A stretch of 21,820 nt of DNA from an uncultured Oscillospiraceae bacterium. Its GTDB lineage: Bacteria > Bacillota > Clostridia > Oscillospirales > Oscillospiraceae. The translations under genes and the position numbers were made by a program. Shown here in pieces: positions 14,755 to 21,820 of this stretch (position 1 is its first letter; each line of letters begins with the position of its first letter). The notes under the pieces were generated by a model. It saw only the letters and a list, made by a program, of their open reading frames with translations, did not search any database and was not told where the DNA came from. The stretch is taken from the NCBI GenBank assembly GCA_910588105.1, contig CAJUQD010000044.1, positions 1-21,820 of the forward strand. Direction: 5' to 3'.

Positions 14755-15655
14755 GGGCCGCGCCTCCCCGTTTGTTGGGCACATAGTCCGCAAAGCTGGG
14801 CACCACCCGGAATATCCGCTTGTTGTTCACCCACCGCTGGAGCTGGAGGGTGACGAGGGGGGCGCTGGGCCGGTCATAGACCATCACATAGGGGTCGTAG
14901 CCCATGGCGCGAAGGGTGTCCACCCGGTACAGGTCCTGCTCGTGGGTGCTGTTGTAGTTGACCAGCACATACACCTTCAGCCGCCGGTAGTCGTGGACGC
15001 TGGTCCACTCCAGGAAACGGCGGAAGTAGGGGGTCAGGTCCACCGTGGGGTTGTCCCAGGCGAAATGGATCATCTTGGCCCGCACCCGGTTCAACAGGGC
15101 GGCGTTGTCCGGGGTGACAAGCCGGATATCCAAACCCTGGTTAAAATCCACCCAGGCGCGGCTGTCCGCAAGCTGCAACAGCAGTTGTTCGTGGTCGGGA
15201 CAGGCCAGCAGATTCGCGTCCAGCAGCTTGATCTCCCGCTGGCCGTCCCAGAACTCGGACAGGTCGGCCACCTGACGGCTGTGCCGCCCTTCCTTGCCGG
15301 AAACGATGCAAAATCCGCAGTTTCTGGGGCATCCACGGGTTAGAAAGCCGTAGGCGGTGCCTTGAAACTGCGGATATAAGCTGTAGTCCGGACGGGCGTG
15401 CTCCACCGCGTCCGGCAGGTCGGGGCCGGGGCCGTAGCCCGTGCCGCCGCAAATGACGTGGGCGGCGTTGACGATCACCTGGGTGTCCTTGGAATAGCTG
15501 TCAGTGAACACCCGGCTCTTGTAGACCAAATCGTAGCTGCCTTCGGGGGACCACATCTCCACATCGTCTCCCTGGGCTTTGTGGTATGTGGACAGCTTCA
15601 TCAGGCACAGGTTGGGCCAGTTGTGGCCGTCCACATCGTATAAACCAATTTTCAT
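14747..15655 (-). CDS. Radical SAM family protein
   Basis: A 302-residue protein with the radical SAM cluster motif CPRNCGFC (Cys109, Cys113, Cys116), which binds a [4Fe-4S] cluster and cleaves S-adenosylmethionine. The N-terminus MKIGLYDVDGHNWPNLCLMK resembles the Rossmann-like, B12-binding-type domain that precedes the barrel in some family members, although no cobalamin His motif is evident. Beyond the cluster a GLDIR segment and repeated strand-helix units fit the partial TIM barrel. The substrate is unknown. It lies between the cell-wall hydrolase (18 bp upstream) and DUF4315 (8-bp overlap), inside the mating-channel operon. A role in modifying a transfer protein or cell-surface molecule is therefore conceivable but unproven. 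Shine-Dalgarno GGAGGA lies 5 nt before the ATG. Confidence 0.88.
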   Translation of the reverse strand: MKIGLYDVDGHNWPNLCLMKLSTYHKAQGDDVEMWSPEGSYDLVYKSRVFTDSYSKDTQVIVNAAHVICGGTGYGPGPDLPDAVEHARPDYSLYPQFQGTAYGFLTRGCPRNCGFCIVSGKEGRHSRQVADLSEFWDGQREIKLLDANLLACPDHEQLLLQLADSRAWVDFNQGLDIRLVTPDNAALLNRVRAKMIHFAWDNPTVDLTPYFRRFLEWTSVHDYRRLKVYVLVNYNSTHEQDLYRVDTLRAMGYDPYVMVYDRPSAPLVTLQLQRWVNNKRIFRVVPSFADYVPNKRGGAAHA

Positions 15656-15673
15656 GACACTCCTCCAATCATT

Positions 15674-18463
15674 TTAAGGCTCAGGCAGACGGCCAAATCC
15701 ATAAAAGTGGCTCTGCCAATAGGGTGTGTTGATGCTGGCGTAGGAAATGGGGTCGCCGCAGTGGAGCATCCGCCCACCGCCCACGTAGATGCCCACATGG
15801 GTGGGACGGTTGGGATAGGGCGCGTCGTAGGTGCCGATGAAGAAGATCAAGTCACCGGGCTGGGCGTCAGCGGCGGACACCGGGGTGCAGATATCCTCCA
15901 GGCCCATCACCCCAAGCCGTCCGTAGCTCCAGCCGCTGTGGTTGATGACCCAGGACACATAGCCGGAGCAGTCGAAGGAGGTGGCGGGGGTGGTGCCGCC
16001 CCAGACATAGGGAAAACCGAGATACTGCTCGGCCACGGCAAGCATAGCTTGGAAGCGGTCGCTCCCCACAGCCTCGCCGGGGTTGTCCGGGATCACTGGT
16101 CCGCCCGGTGTGCCGGGAAGGGCGCTGGCATAGCCGCCCGTGTCCACAAAGTAGTAGGGGTTCAGATATTCTCCGTTGAGCATGACCTCCAGATGGAGAT
16201 GGGGGCCGGTGCTGTCCCCAGTGCTGCCCACCGTGGCGATCACGTCGCCCCGCTTCACCTCCTGACCCGCGCTGATGGAGAGGCTGGCACAGTGGGCATA
16301 CCGGGACTGATAGCCTTTTTCGTCCTCGATCACCACACACAGGCCGTAGCCGCCAGCGTTGCCCGCTGACACCACCCGCCCGTCCTGGACGGCATGGATG
16401 TCGGTGCCTTGGGCGGCGGCGATATCCACGCCCCGGTGGAGGTTCTTTTCCCCGCTGATGGGGTGGACCCGCCAGCCAAAGGGACTGGACACATGGCCCA
16501 GCCAGGAAAAGTCAAAGGGATTGGCGAATGCCTGACGGCCTCCCAGGGTCTGCATATAGGATTCATAGCGGTCTGTCTGCTCCCCTGGGGTGAGGATTTC
16601 CGCCATCAGGTCCGACCACCGGCGCACGGTGAGGGTGGTTTTCAGCACTTTCCATTGATAGGGGTTGCCGTTCTCGTCATATTTGGTCTCTGTGATGGGC
16701 GTCCGGGCGAGCTGGTATTTCTCAGCAAAAAGGCGTTCGATTTCCGGGCGCACCTGCTCAAAGGTGAAGGGGTCGTACAGGGTGGCGAGGTAGGCCATCA
16801 GCTCATAGGGATTGTGGCTGATCTCGCCCACGCTGCAGCGGTATTCGTCATAGCCGGGATGGGCGGTTTCGGTGCCGCTGATATCCAGTTGCAAATTCGT
16901 TTCCAATTCTGTAAAATACAGTTCAGAATTGCAGATATCCTGCTCATTCGCCAGACAGGTAGCGGACAGGAAGGAGGCTTGCCCCCCGGACAGCATGGCG
17001 GTGCAGGAGGCCAGCCCCGACGAAAAAAAGGCGATCACTAGCGCCAGCATTGCCACGATCAGCAGGGCGCTCTTGTGCGCCGCCGCGTACTGCTGCACCG
17101 CCCGGGCGATTTTCCCTACGGCGGTTGCCGCCTGCTGGGTGTGCTGGGCGGTATGCTGGGCCTCCCGCGCGGCCTGGGCGTATTTGCGTTTGAGTTTCCG
17201 CTTCTGCATCCACCGGGAAAGGGCGCTTTTCCGCCGCAGCTCGGGGTGGTCCCGGAGGGCGGTCTGCCACGCCAGCTCCGCCCGGTCCTGGGCCAGACGG
17301 CGTTCCGCCCGACGCGCCGCCCGGTAGGGCTTGGAGCGCAGACGGCGCTTGTTCCAGCGCAAAAAACGGCCCGTGGCCCGTTCAGCGCCAAATTCGCCCT
17401 TGTGCGCCGCCTCCACCGCCACATTCTGGTGTTCCACTTCCCGGAATTTCCCGTGAAGTTTCATCACCGCCGCCATTTTCAGCGTGTGGCCCGCCTGGGC
17501 AGGAAGGGATGGGGCAATCTGCTCGGGCTTGACCTCCTCCTCGAACCGCAGACGGCGGCGAACCTTCCCCGTATTAGCGTCATACTCCTGCTCCAAACGG
17601 GCGCGGCGCTTTATGGGCAACTGGGCCTGGGCCCGCTCCAGCCGCCGCCCAGACTGTTCCACCCGCCGCTCCGCCCGATCATACTGCCGCTGCTGGCGGC
17701 GGGAAGGAGAATGGGCGGCGGGTTCGCCATCCACATCCTGGGTGCTGGCCTCATCGTCCTCAAAGCGTAGGCGGGGCCGCTCCTGCCCGGTATCATGCTC
17801 CTGAGCGGCGGGTGTGGCCTCGCCCTCAAAACGAAGCCGCCCACCATCCTGGGTATCGGTCTGAACAGGCGGGGTTGCGTCCTGTCGGAACCACTCTGCC
17901 TGTTTCCGCTGCCGCCGTTTCTGATCGAGGCCAGCGGGCGGGGGCGGCGATAAGCCATTCTCCGCTGTCCCTGCATCCTGGGCGGGGTCATCCTCAAAAT
18001 GAAGATGGGCCCGATCCGGCTCCGGGGGCAGGTCAGGGGCAGCGTCAGCCTCAAAGCTCAGCTTCCCATCCTCCGGCTGATCCCGGACAGGGGAAGCGGC
18101 CATATTTTGCCGGAGCTTTTGCCCCTGCCGCCGCTGCCGCTGTTTCTGGGACTGGCCGCTGTCCTCCGCCGGGGGTGGTACCTGTGCCGGAACATCGTCC
18201 GCCCCCCGCAGGCCGGGGGACAGCTCAACCGCACCACCGGGATGGTCTGCCTGGGACGGTGGTGACTGGCGGCGCTTCTTCCCCTTGGCCGGGTCGGGCC
18301 GCGCCAGCCCCTGGTCTGGGGTGCGGTCCGGCCCAAAGGAGATATCCGCCGTGCGCTGGCTGACCCGGCGCTCCTCGCCGGTGGCCTTGTCCTGTTCCAC
18401 CAGCCCGTCCCGGCCCAGCTTCTGGACCCGCTTGGACTTGGCCCGATAGCGGTTCCGGCTCAT
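15674..18463 (-). CDS. Bifunctional peptidoglycan hydrolase (M23 peptidase + NlpC/P60), membrane-anchored, CD1108-like
   Basis: A 929-residue type II membrane protein. Residues 1-460 are cytoplasmic, basic and low-complexity, with five copies of an (R/K/H)L(R/S/H)FE motif followed by acidic residues. A single transmembrane helix spans about 465-492. Outside lies an M23 metallopeptidase-like (LytM) domain, about 658-773, with SPFGWRVHP, LHRGVDI and HLHLE supplying the zinc ligands. It is followed by an NlpC/P60 domain (about 814-929) with YVWGG, DCSGY (catalytic Cys near 830) and THVGIYVGGG (catalytic His near 888). Such two-domain hydrolases open the cell wall for the conjugation channel, as CwlT does in Tn916. 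The ATG overlaps the previous stop (ATGA). Typical CD1108 homologues carry different hydrolase domains, so the C-terminal half may be a module swap. Confidence 0.9.
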   Translation of the reverse strand: MSRNRYRAKSKRVQKLGRDGLVEQDKATGEERRVSQRTADISFGPDRTPDQGLARPDPAKGKKRRQSPPSQADHPGGAVELSPGLRGADDVPAQVPPPAEDSGQSQKQRQRRQGQKLRQNMAASPVRDQPEDGKLSFEADAAPDLPPEPDRAHLHFEDDPAQDAGTAENGLSPPPPAGLDQKRRQRKQAEWFRQDATPPVQTDTQDGGRLRFEGEATPAAQEHDTGQERPRLRFEDDEASTQDVDGEPAAHSPSRRQQRQYDRAERRVEQSGRRLERAQAQLPIKRRARLEQEYDANTGKVRRRLRFEEEVKPEQIAPSLPAQAGHTLKMAAVMKLHGKFREVEHQNVAVEAAHKGEFGAERATGRFLRWNKRRLRSKPYRAARRAERRLAQDRAELAWQTALRDHPELRRKSALSRWMQKRKLKRKYAQAAREAQHTAQHTQQAATAVGKIARAVQQYAAAHKSALLIVAMLALVIAFFSSGLASCTAMLSGGQASFLSATCLANEQDICNSELYFTELETNLQLDISGTETAHPGYDEYRCSVGEISHNPYELMAYLATLYDPFTFEQVRPEIERLFAEKYQLARTPITETKYDENGNPYQWKVLKTTLTVRRWSDLMAEILTPGEQTDRYESYMQTLGGRQAFANPFDFSWLGHVSSPFGWRVHPISGEKNLHRGVDIAAAQGTDIHAVQDGRVVSAGNAGGYGLCVVIEDEKGYQSRYAHCASLSISAGQEVKRGDVIATVGSTGDSTGPHLHLEVMLNGEYLNPYYFVDTGGYASALPGTPGGPVIPDNPGEAVGSDRFQAMLAVAEQYLGFPYVWGGTTPATSFDCSGYVSWVINHSGWSYGRLGVMGLEDICTPVSAADAQPGDLIFFIGTYDAPYPNRPTHVGIYVGGGRMLHCGDPISYASINTPYWQSHFYGFGRLPEP

Positions 18464-19287
18464 CGCGCCGCCTCCGGGGGCTTACGTTCCCGATCCGGCA
18501 CGGCGGCGCGGGCGGCAGCTTCCAGCTTTTTGGCCTCCAGGTCTTGGCGAATGGAGAGCCTTTTCGTCAGACGCTTCCCCGGCTTTTCCGCCGTCCGCTC
18601 CGCTTTGGCGGCGCGGACCTCCGCCGCCCTCTGCTCCAGGTGCTCCGCGCTGCCGATGGCCGCGAGAGTGGCGTTGTTCATACCGGACAACAGCCGCTGG
18701 GTGGCGCGCATGGGGGCCAGCACCACAGACTGGAACCGCCCCTCCTGCCCGCCGTTCACCACCTGGGCCTCCTTACCCAGCAAAGCCCTCCCGACATTTT
18801 TCAGATGGCCCCCCGCGCTACGCAGATCGTGCCCCATATCCTCAACCTTTTCAATGCTTTTCCGGGTGTCCGCCACCAGACCGCTGATACCGTCCTGGAC
18901 GGCCTCCAGCGCCTTTTTCACACCCAGCGCCGACACCGCCCCGTCCAATGCGGACACGCCCATCTCCTTGAAATTGCGCACGGCGTCGGCGGCGCATTGG
19001 GTGATCTTCTCCCACAGGCCGGTCAGCTTGTCCCGAACGGCCAGTGCCTTCTCCTCAAGCACAGACGCCGCGTTTTCCATGTGTTCCCGGATAGACGGCC
19101 TTTTTTCCTGGGCAAGCTGCTCCCTGACCTCTTGCAACTCCGCCAAAACCGCCTCAAATTGCCGGTTCATGCCGTCCATGTACCACATGAGCTGTGACAG
19201 GTCCATTGCCTGCCCACGCCGCCCATTCTCCACCAGCAGCTTCATGAACTGCTGGACTGCCTCCTGTCCCTGTAAGGGGTCCATCAT
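18460..19287 (-). CDS. DUF6674-like mobile-element protein
   Basis: A 275-residue soluble, mostly helical protein. The N-terminus resembles what I recall as DUF6674: QGQEAVQQFMKLLVENGRRGQ, then MDGMNRQFEAVLAELQEVREQL. A long amphipathic coiled-coil-like middle and a strongly basic C-terminus (LTKRLSIRQDLEAKKLEAAAR) follow. No catalytic motif or membrane segment is visible. It sits 3 bp after the VirB4 stop and overlaps the wall hydrolase start by 4 bp, so it is co-translated with channel components and may link VirB4 or the hydrolase into the complex; that is inference. AAGAGGTG lies 6 nt before the ATG at 19287, and the adjacent ATG at 19284 is an equal alternative. Confidence 0.7.
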   Translation of the reverse strand: MMDPLQGQEAVQQFMKLLVENGRRGQAMDLSQLMWYMDGMNRQFEAVLAELQEVREQLAQEKRPSIREHMENAASVLEEKALAVRDKLTGLWEKITQCAADAVRNFKEMGVSALDGAVSALGVKKALEAVQDGISGLVADTRKSIEKVEDMGHDLRSAGGHLKNVGRALLGKEAQVVNGGQEGRFQSVVLAPMRATQRLLSGMNNATLAAIGSAEHLEQRAAEVRAAKAERTAEKPGKRLTKRLSIRQDLEAKKLEAAARAAVPDRERKPPEAAR

Positions 19288-19290
19288 TTA

Positions 19291-21759
19291 TCACACCTCT
19301 TTCGTCAGATCTTCCGGGCGGGTGGTGAGCAGTTGATACAGCTCGGTATCCTTGGGGAAGTGGTCCACGAAGGGGATAATCACGTTCCCGAAAAACAAAA
19401 GCCCCTCTCCCGGCCCACTGTTGGTCACATAGCTGAGCTGGCGGGGGGAGATATTGAGCTGCTTGGCCAGAATTTGGCGGTCCCCGGCGGCTTGATTGAG
19501 CATATAGATGAAGTCCGAGTTCTCGAAAATATTCTCGATTTCGGCGGAGGACAGCAAATCCTTGACGTTTTGCGTAATTCCTGTGGGAATACCGCCCCAT
19601 TTGCGGAACCGCTTCCAAATCTCCACTGTGTACGCCGCCGTCTGCTCATCCCGCAATAAAAGGTGCATTTCATCAATATAGAGCCGGGTGGACTTGTGGG
19701 CGTCCCGGTTTTCGCTGACCCGGCCCCAAACCTGATCCTGGACCACCTGCATCCCGATCTTTTTGAGCTGCTTGCCCAGGTTTTTGATGATGTAGCACAC
19801 GATCCGGCTGTTGATCTCCACATTGGTGCGGTGGTTGAACACGTTGAGGGAGCCGGTGACGTAGATCTCCAGCGCCGTAGCCAGCCGCTGGGCCTCCGGC
19901 TCGGGCTGCTGGCACAAAAGCTGATGAAGGTCCCCCAGCACGGGCATCTTCTCGGGCCGGGGGTCCTGCAAATAGTCCCGGTAGACCATATGGACGCAGC
20001 GGTCGATCACCGTTTTCTCAATGGGTTCCAGCCCCGCCTTGCCCCCAACGATCAGCTCCATGAGGGAGAGGATGAAGTCGCTTTTCAGCGACAGGGGGTT
20101 GTCGTCCTCGGAGTAGTTCAAATTCAGGTCCATGGGGTTGACGTACTGATTGGACGTGGGGGAGATGTCGATGACCTGCCCACCCAGCCGCCGCACCAGG
20201 GGTGAATACTCATCCTCCGGGTCGATGATGGCGATATCGTCCTGGGTGACGAGAAAGATATTTGCGATTTCCCGCTTGGCGGAGAAGGATTTGCCGCCGC
20301 CAGGGGTGCCCAAGATCAGACCGTTGGGGGCCTTGAGCTGCTTGCGATCCGCCATGATAAGGTTGTTGGACAGGGCGTTGAGGCCGTAATACAGCGCCTC
20401 GCCGCCCATGAACAGCTCCTGGGTGGTGAAGGGCACAAAAATGGCGGTGCTTGAAGTGGTCAAGCCCCGCTGTATGTCGATCTGGTTTAAGCCCAGGGGG
20501 AGGGAGGACATGAGGCCCTGCTCCTGCTGCCAGTCCAGCCGCCGCAGGGCGCAGTTGTACTTCTGAGCCACCCCCGCCGCCTGGAACACGTCGGTTTTCA
20601 GCCGCTGCCGCCTATCCGCCAGATTGAGCACCAGCACCGTCACCAGGAACATCCGCTCGTTCCGGCTTTGCAGGTCCTCCAGCAGCGTCCTGGCCTCGGT
20701 GCCGTAGGTGGCGAGGTCGCTGGGGATGATCTCCATGTCGTACCCGGCACGGACGGCCTTTTTCTGCTCCTCGATCTTCATGCGGTCCAGGTCGGTGAGC
20801 TTCCGCTTGATGTTTTTGATGGCGGCGTTCTGGTCGATGGACTGGATGTGCAGGGTCACCACCTGGCTGTTTTCCAGGTCTAGGAACTCCTTCAGCATCT
20901 TGTCCGTCAGCTCCGGGGCCAGAATTTGCAGGAAGGACACCGCGCCGTAGGTCCTGCCGATCTGGAACACCCGGCCATCCTGGAAGGTGAAGCTGTCTGG
21001 GGCGATGAAGTCCTTACTGGACAGCCCCGTTTTCCAGATGGCGTCCCAGGCGAAGCGGAACCTCTGAGCACCCATGGGGTGAAACATCTGGTGAAGCACC
21101 GCCAGCCGCTCATAGCCGGTCAGCGAATGGGCCCGGACCCCCAGCACCTTGAAATTGGCGAGAATGTCCGCCTCAATGCGCTCCAGCCGGGGCTTGGCCG
21201 CTTTGAGGTTGTCCGCCTCCACCCCGAAGGTGATGTACTTGGTCTTGGTCAGCCCGTTGTTGCCCTTGGCGAGCTGGTCCCGAAGCATATCCGAGTATTC
21301 CTCCCGGATACCGTTGTAGGCGTCCATCTGTTCCGGGATCTGGATGGACCGCTGGCACTCCTCCAGGTCGGCCCGCTGGTTGAGGAAGGAGAACTGGACG
21401 TGGATGGAGCTGTCGAAGTAGTTGAGGAAGTCACAGTAGTCCTCAAAGATCCGGTTTTTGTCCTCATTCTGGGCCAACTGATAGTTGATGTCGTAGAAAC
21501 GGACCTGCTTGGTGTAGTAGCGGTCCGTCACCACACAGATCCCGTCCCGGCGCATCTCTCGGTAGGGGATGGTCTGCTGGGCGGTCTGGGGGAGCCTGCC
21601 GTCCTGCTTAGCCTTCTTCACAGCGGATACCAGCCGCCGCTTGTCCGGGCCGGACAGCTTTGCCTCCGGGGTGAGCCGGATGACGCTCTCACTGCTTCCG
21701 CGCCACTTTTCTGCGGAACGCGGGCTTTTTACCTGTGTTTTTTGCTGCTTTGTTCGCAA
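19291..21759 (-). CDS. VirB4-family conjugation ATPase
   Basis: An 822-residue cytoplasmic ATPase that powers the type IV secretion channel of the element. The N-terminal half has the VirB4 features IPYREMRRDGICVVTDRYY and DINYQLAQNEDKN. The Walker A motif GTPGGGKS is at about 484-491 and Walker B (LYIDEMH) near 692-700. The late segments ITQNVKDLL and FIYMLNQAAGDRQIL are the sensor and arginine-finger-region motifs of this family. The length is normal. The start appears to be TTG at 21759 behind GAGGT with an 8-nt spacer; no internal Met precedes residue 69 in the conserved part. It is the first complete gene of the visible operon, and the small channel proteins that usually precede it would lie off the right edge. 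Confidence 0.93.
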   Translation of the reverse strand: MRTKQQKTQVKSPRSAEKWRGSSESVIRLTPEAKLSGPDKRRLVSAVKKAKQDGRLPQTAQQTIPYREMRRDGICVVTDRYYTKQVRFYDINYQLAQNEDKNRIFEDYCDFLNYFDSSIHVQFSFLNQRADLEECQRSIQIPEQMDAYNGIREEYSDMLRDQLAKGNNGLTKTKYITFGVEADNLKAAKPRLERIEADILANFKVLGVRAHSLTGYERLAVLHQMFHPMGAQRFRFAWDAIWKTGLSSKDFIAPDSFTFQDGRVFQIGRTYGAVSFLQILAPELTDKMLKEFLDLENSQVVTLHIQSIDQNAAIKNIKRKLTDLDRMKIEEQKKAVRAGYDMEIIPSDLATYGTEARTLLEDLQSRNERMFLVTVLVLNLADRRQRLKTDVFQAAGVAQKYNCALRRLDWQQEQGLMSSLPLGLNQIDIQRGLTTSSTAIFVPFTTQELFMGGEALYYGLNALSNNLIMADRKQLKAPNGLILGTPGGGKSFSAKREIANIFLVTQDDIAIIDPEDEYSPLVRRLGGQVIDISPTSNQYVNPMDLNLNYSEDDNPLSLKSDFILSLMELIVGGKAGLEPIEKTVIDRCVHMVYRDYLQDPRPEKMPVLGDLHQLLCQQPEPEAQRLATALEIYVTGSLNVFNHRTNVEINSRIVCYIIKNLGKQLKKIGMQVVQDQVWGRVSENRDAHKSTRLYIDEMHLLLRDEQTAAYTVEIWKRFRKWGGIPTGITQNVKDLLSSAEIENIFENSDFIYMLNQAAGDRQILAKQLNISPRQLSYVTNSGPGEGLLFFGNVIIPFVDHFPKDTELYQLLTTRPEDLTKEV

Positions 21760-21786
21760 CCGCTTTTACCTCGTATAATAAGATTT

Positions 21787-21810
21787 GCAGACGATTTATA
21801 GTGAGTCTGC
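21787..21810. other. Small inverted repeat upstream of virB4
   Basis: GCAGAC (21787-21792) and GTCTGC (21805-21810) flank a 12-bp AT-rich core containing TATAAA on the minus strand. It lies 28 bp upstream of the virB4 start. It could be an operator or part of the preceding gene's end; the window stops 10 bp further on, so this cannot be decided. Confidence 0.35.
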
Positions 21811-21820
21811 TTAGTTCACT

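Noticed and set aside
13369..14853. A 494-codon plus-strand open frame opposite the DUF4366 and DUF4315 genes
   Set aside because: It spans two genuine genes and their junction on the other strand, and the product is Gly/Arg-rich shadow sequence.
20926..21801. A 291-codon plus-strand open frame opposite virB4
   Set aside because: It is antisense to the conserved VirB4 N-terminal region and has no independent support.
21689..21820. Minus-strand frame entering from the right edge and overlapping the virB4 start by about 70 bp
   Set aside because: It could be the basic tail of a small upstream channel protein, but it does not resemble the PrgI C-termini I know and is too short to call.

Overview
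The window is the transfer and maintenance core of an integrative and conjugative element (ICE) of the Tn1549 / Clostridioides difficile CTn (CD1105-CD1110-like) type. The high GC content, the protein families (TnpV, YodL/DUF4316, DUF4366, DUF4315, TopB, VirB4, M23-NlpC/P60 wall hydrolase) and the Shine-Dalgarno sites point to a gut Clostridia/Oscillospiraceae host (Flavonifractor-like); the host is inference. All convincing protein genes are on the minus strand, so the operon reads from right to left. No integrase, relaxase, coupling protein, attachment site or resistance gene is visible; these would lie outside the window.

Right part (21759 down to 13372): VirB4-type conjugation ATPase, a DUF6674-like protein, a 929-residue membrane-anchored two-domain peptidoglycan hydrolase, a radical SAM protein, a DUF4315 coiled-coil protein and a secreted/anchored DUF4366 protein. 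This is the mating-channel block. Middle (13375 down to 8415): a 58-residue Cys-rich protein, an internally deleted adenine methyltransferase remnant, an intact DNA methyltransferase, topoisomerase III, an HTH regulator, a YodL/DUF4316 protein and a small conserved protein. This is the DNA-handling block. Most junctions overlap or nearly touch (ATGA, TGATG), so the whole run looks translationally coupled.

An approximately 400-bp non-coding gap (8010-8414) interrupts the operon. It holds a compact plus-strand unit: a consensus sigma-70 promoter (TTGACA, 17 bp, TATAAT), two 48-nt tandem repeats that each form a stem-loop with one compensatory base-pair change, and a strong intrinsic terminator. 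This is a good candidate for a roughly 158-nt non-coding RNA, antisense to any operon read-through. I do not recognise its family.

Left part (8009 to the left edge): the first 2669 codons of a giant protein. It has an ArdC-like N-terminus, repeated modules, two MutS domain I-like segments and an N6-methylase-like fold; the SNF2 helicase half expected for the family lies off the left edge. Nested inside it in another frame is a self-contained tnpV cassette with its own promoter, ribosome binding site and trailing hairpin, while the giant frame stays open throughout.
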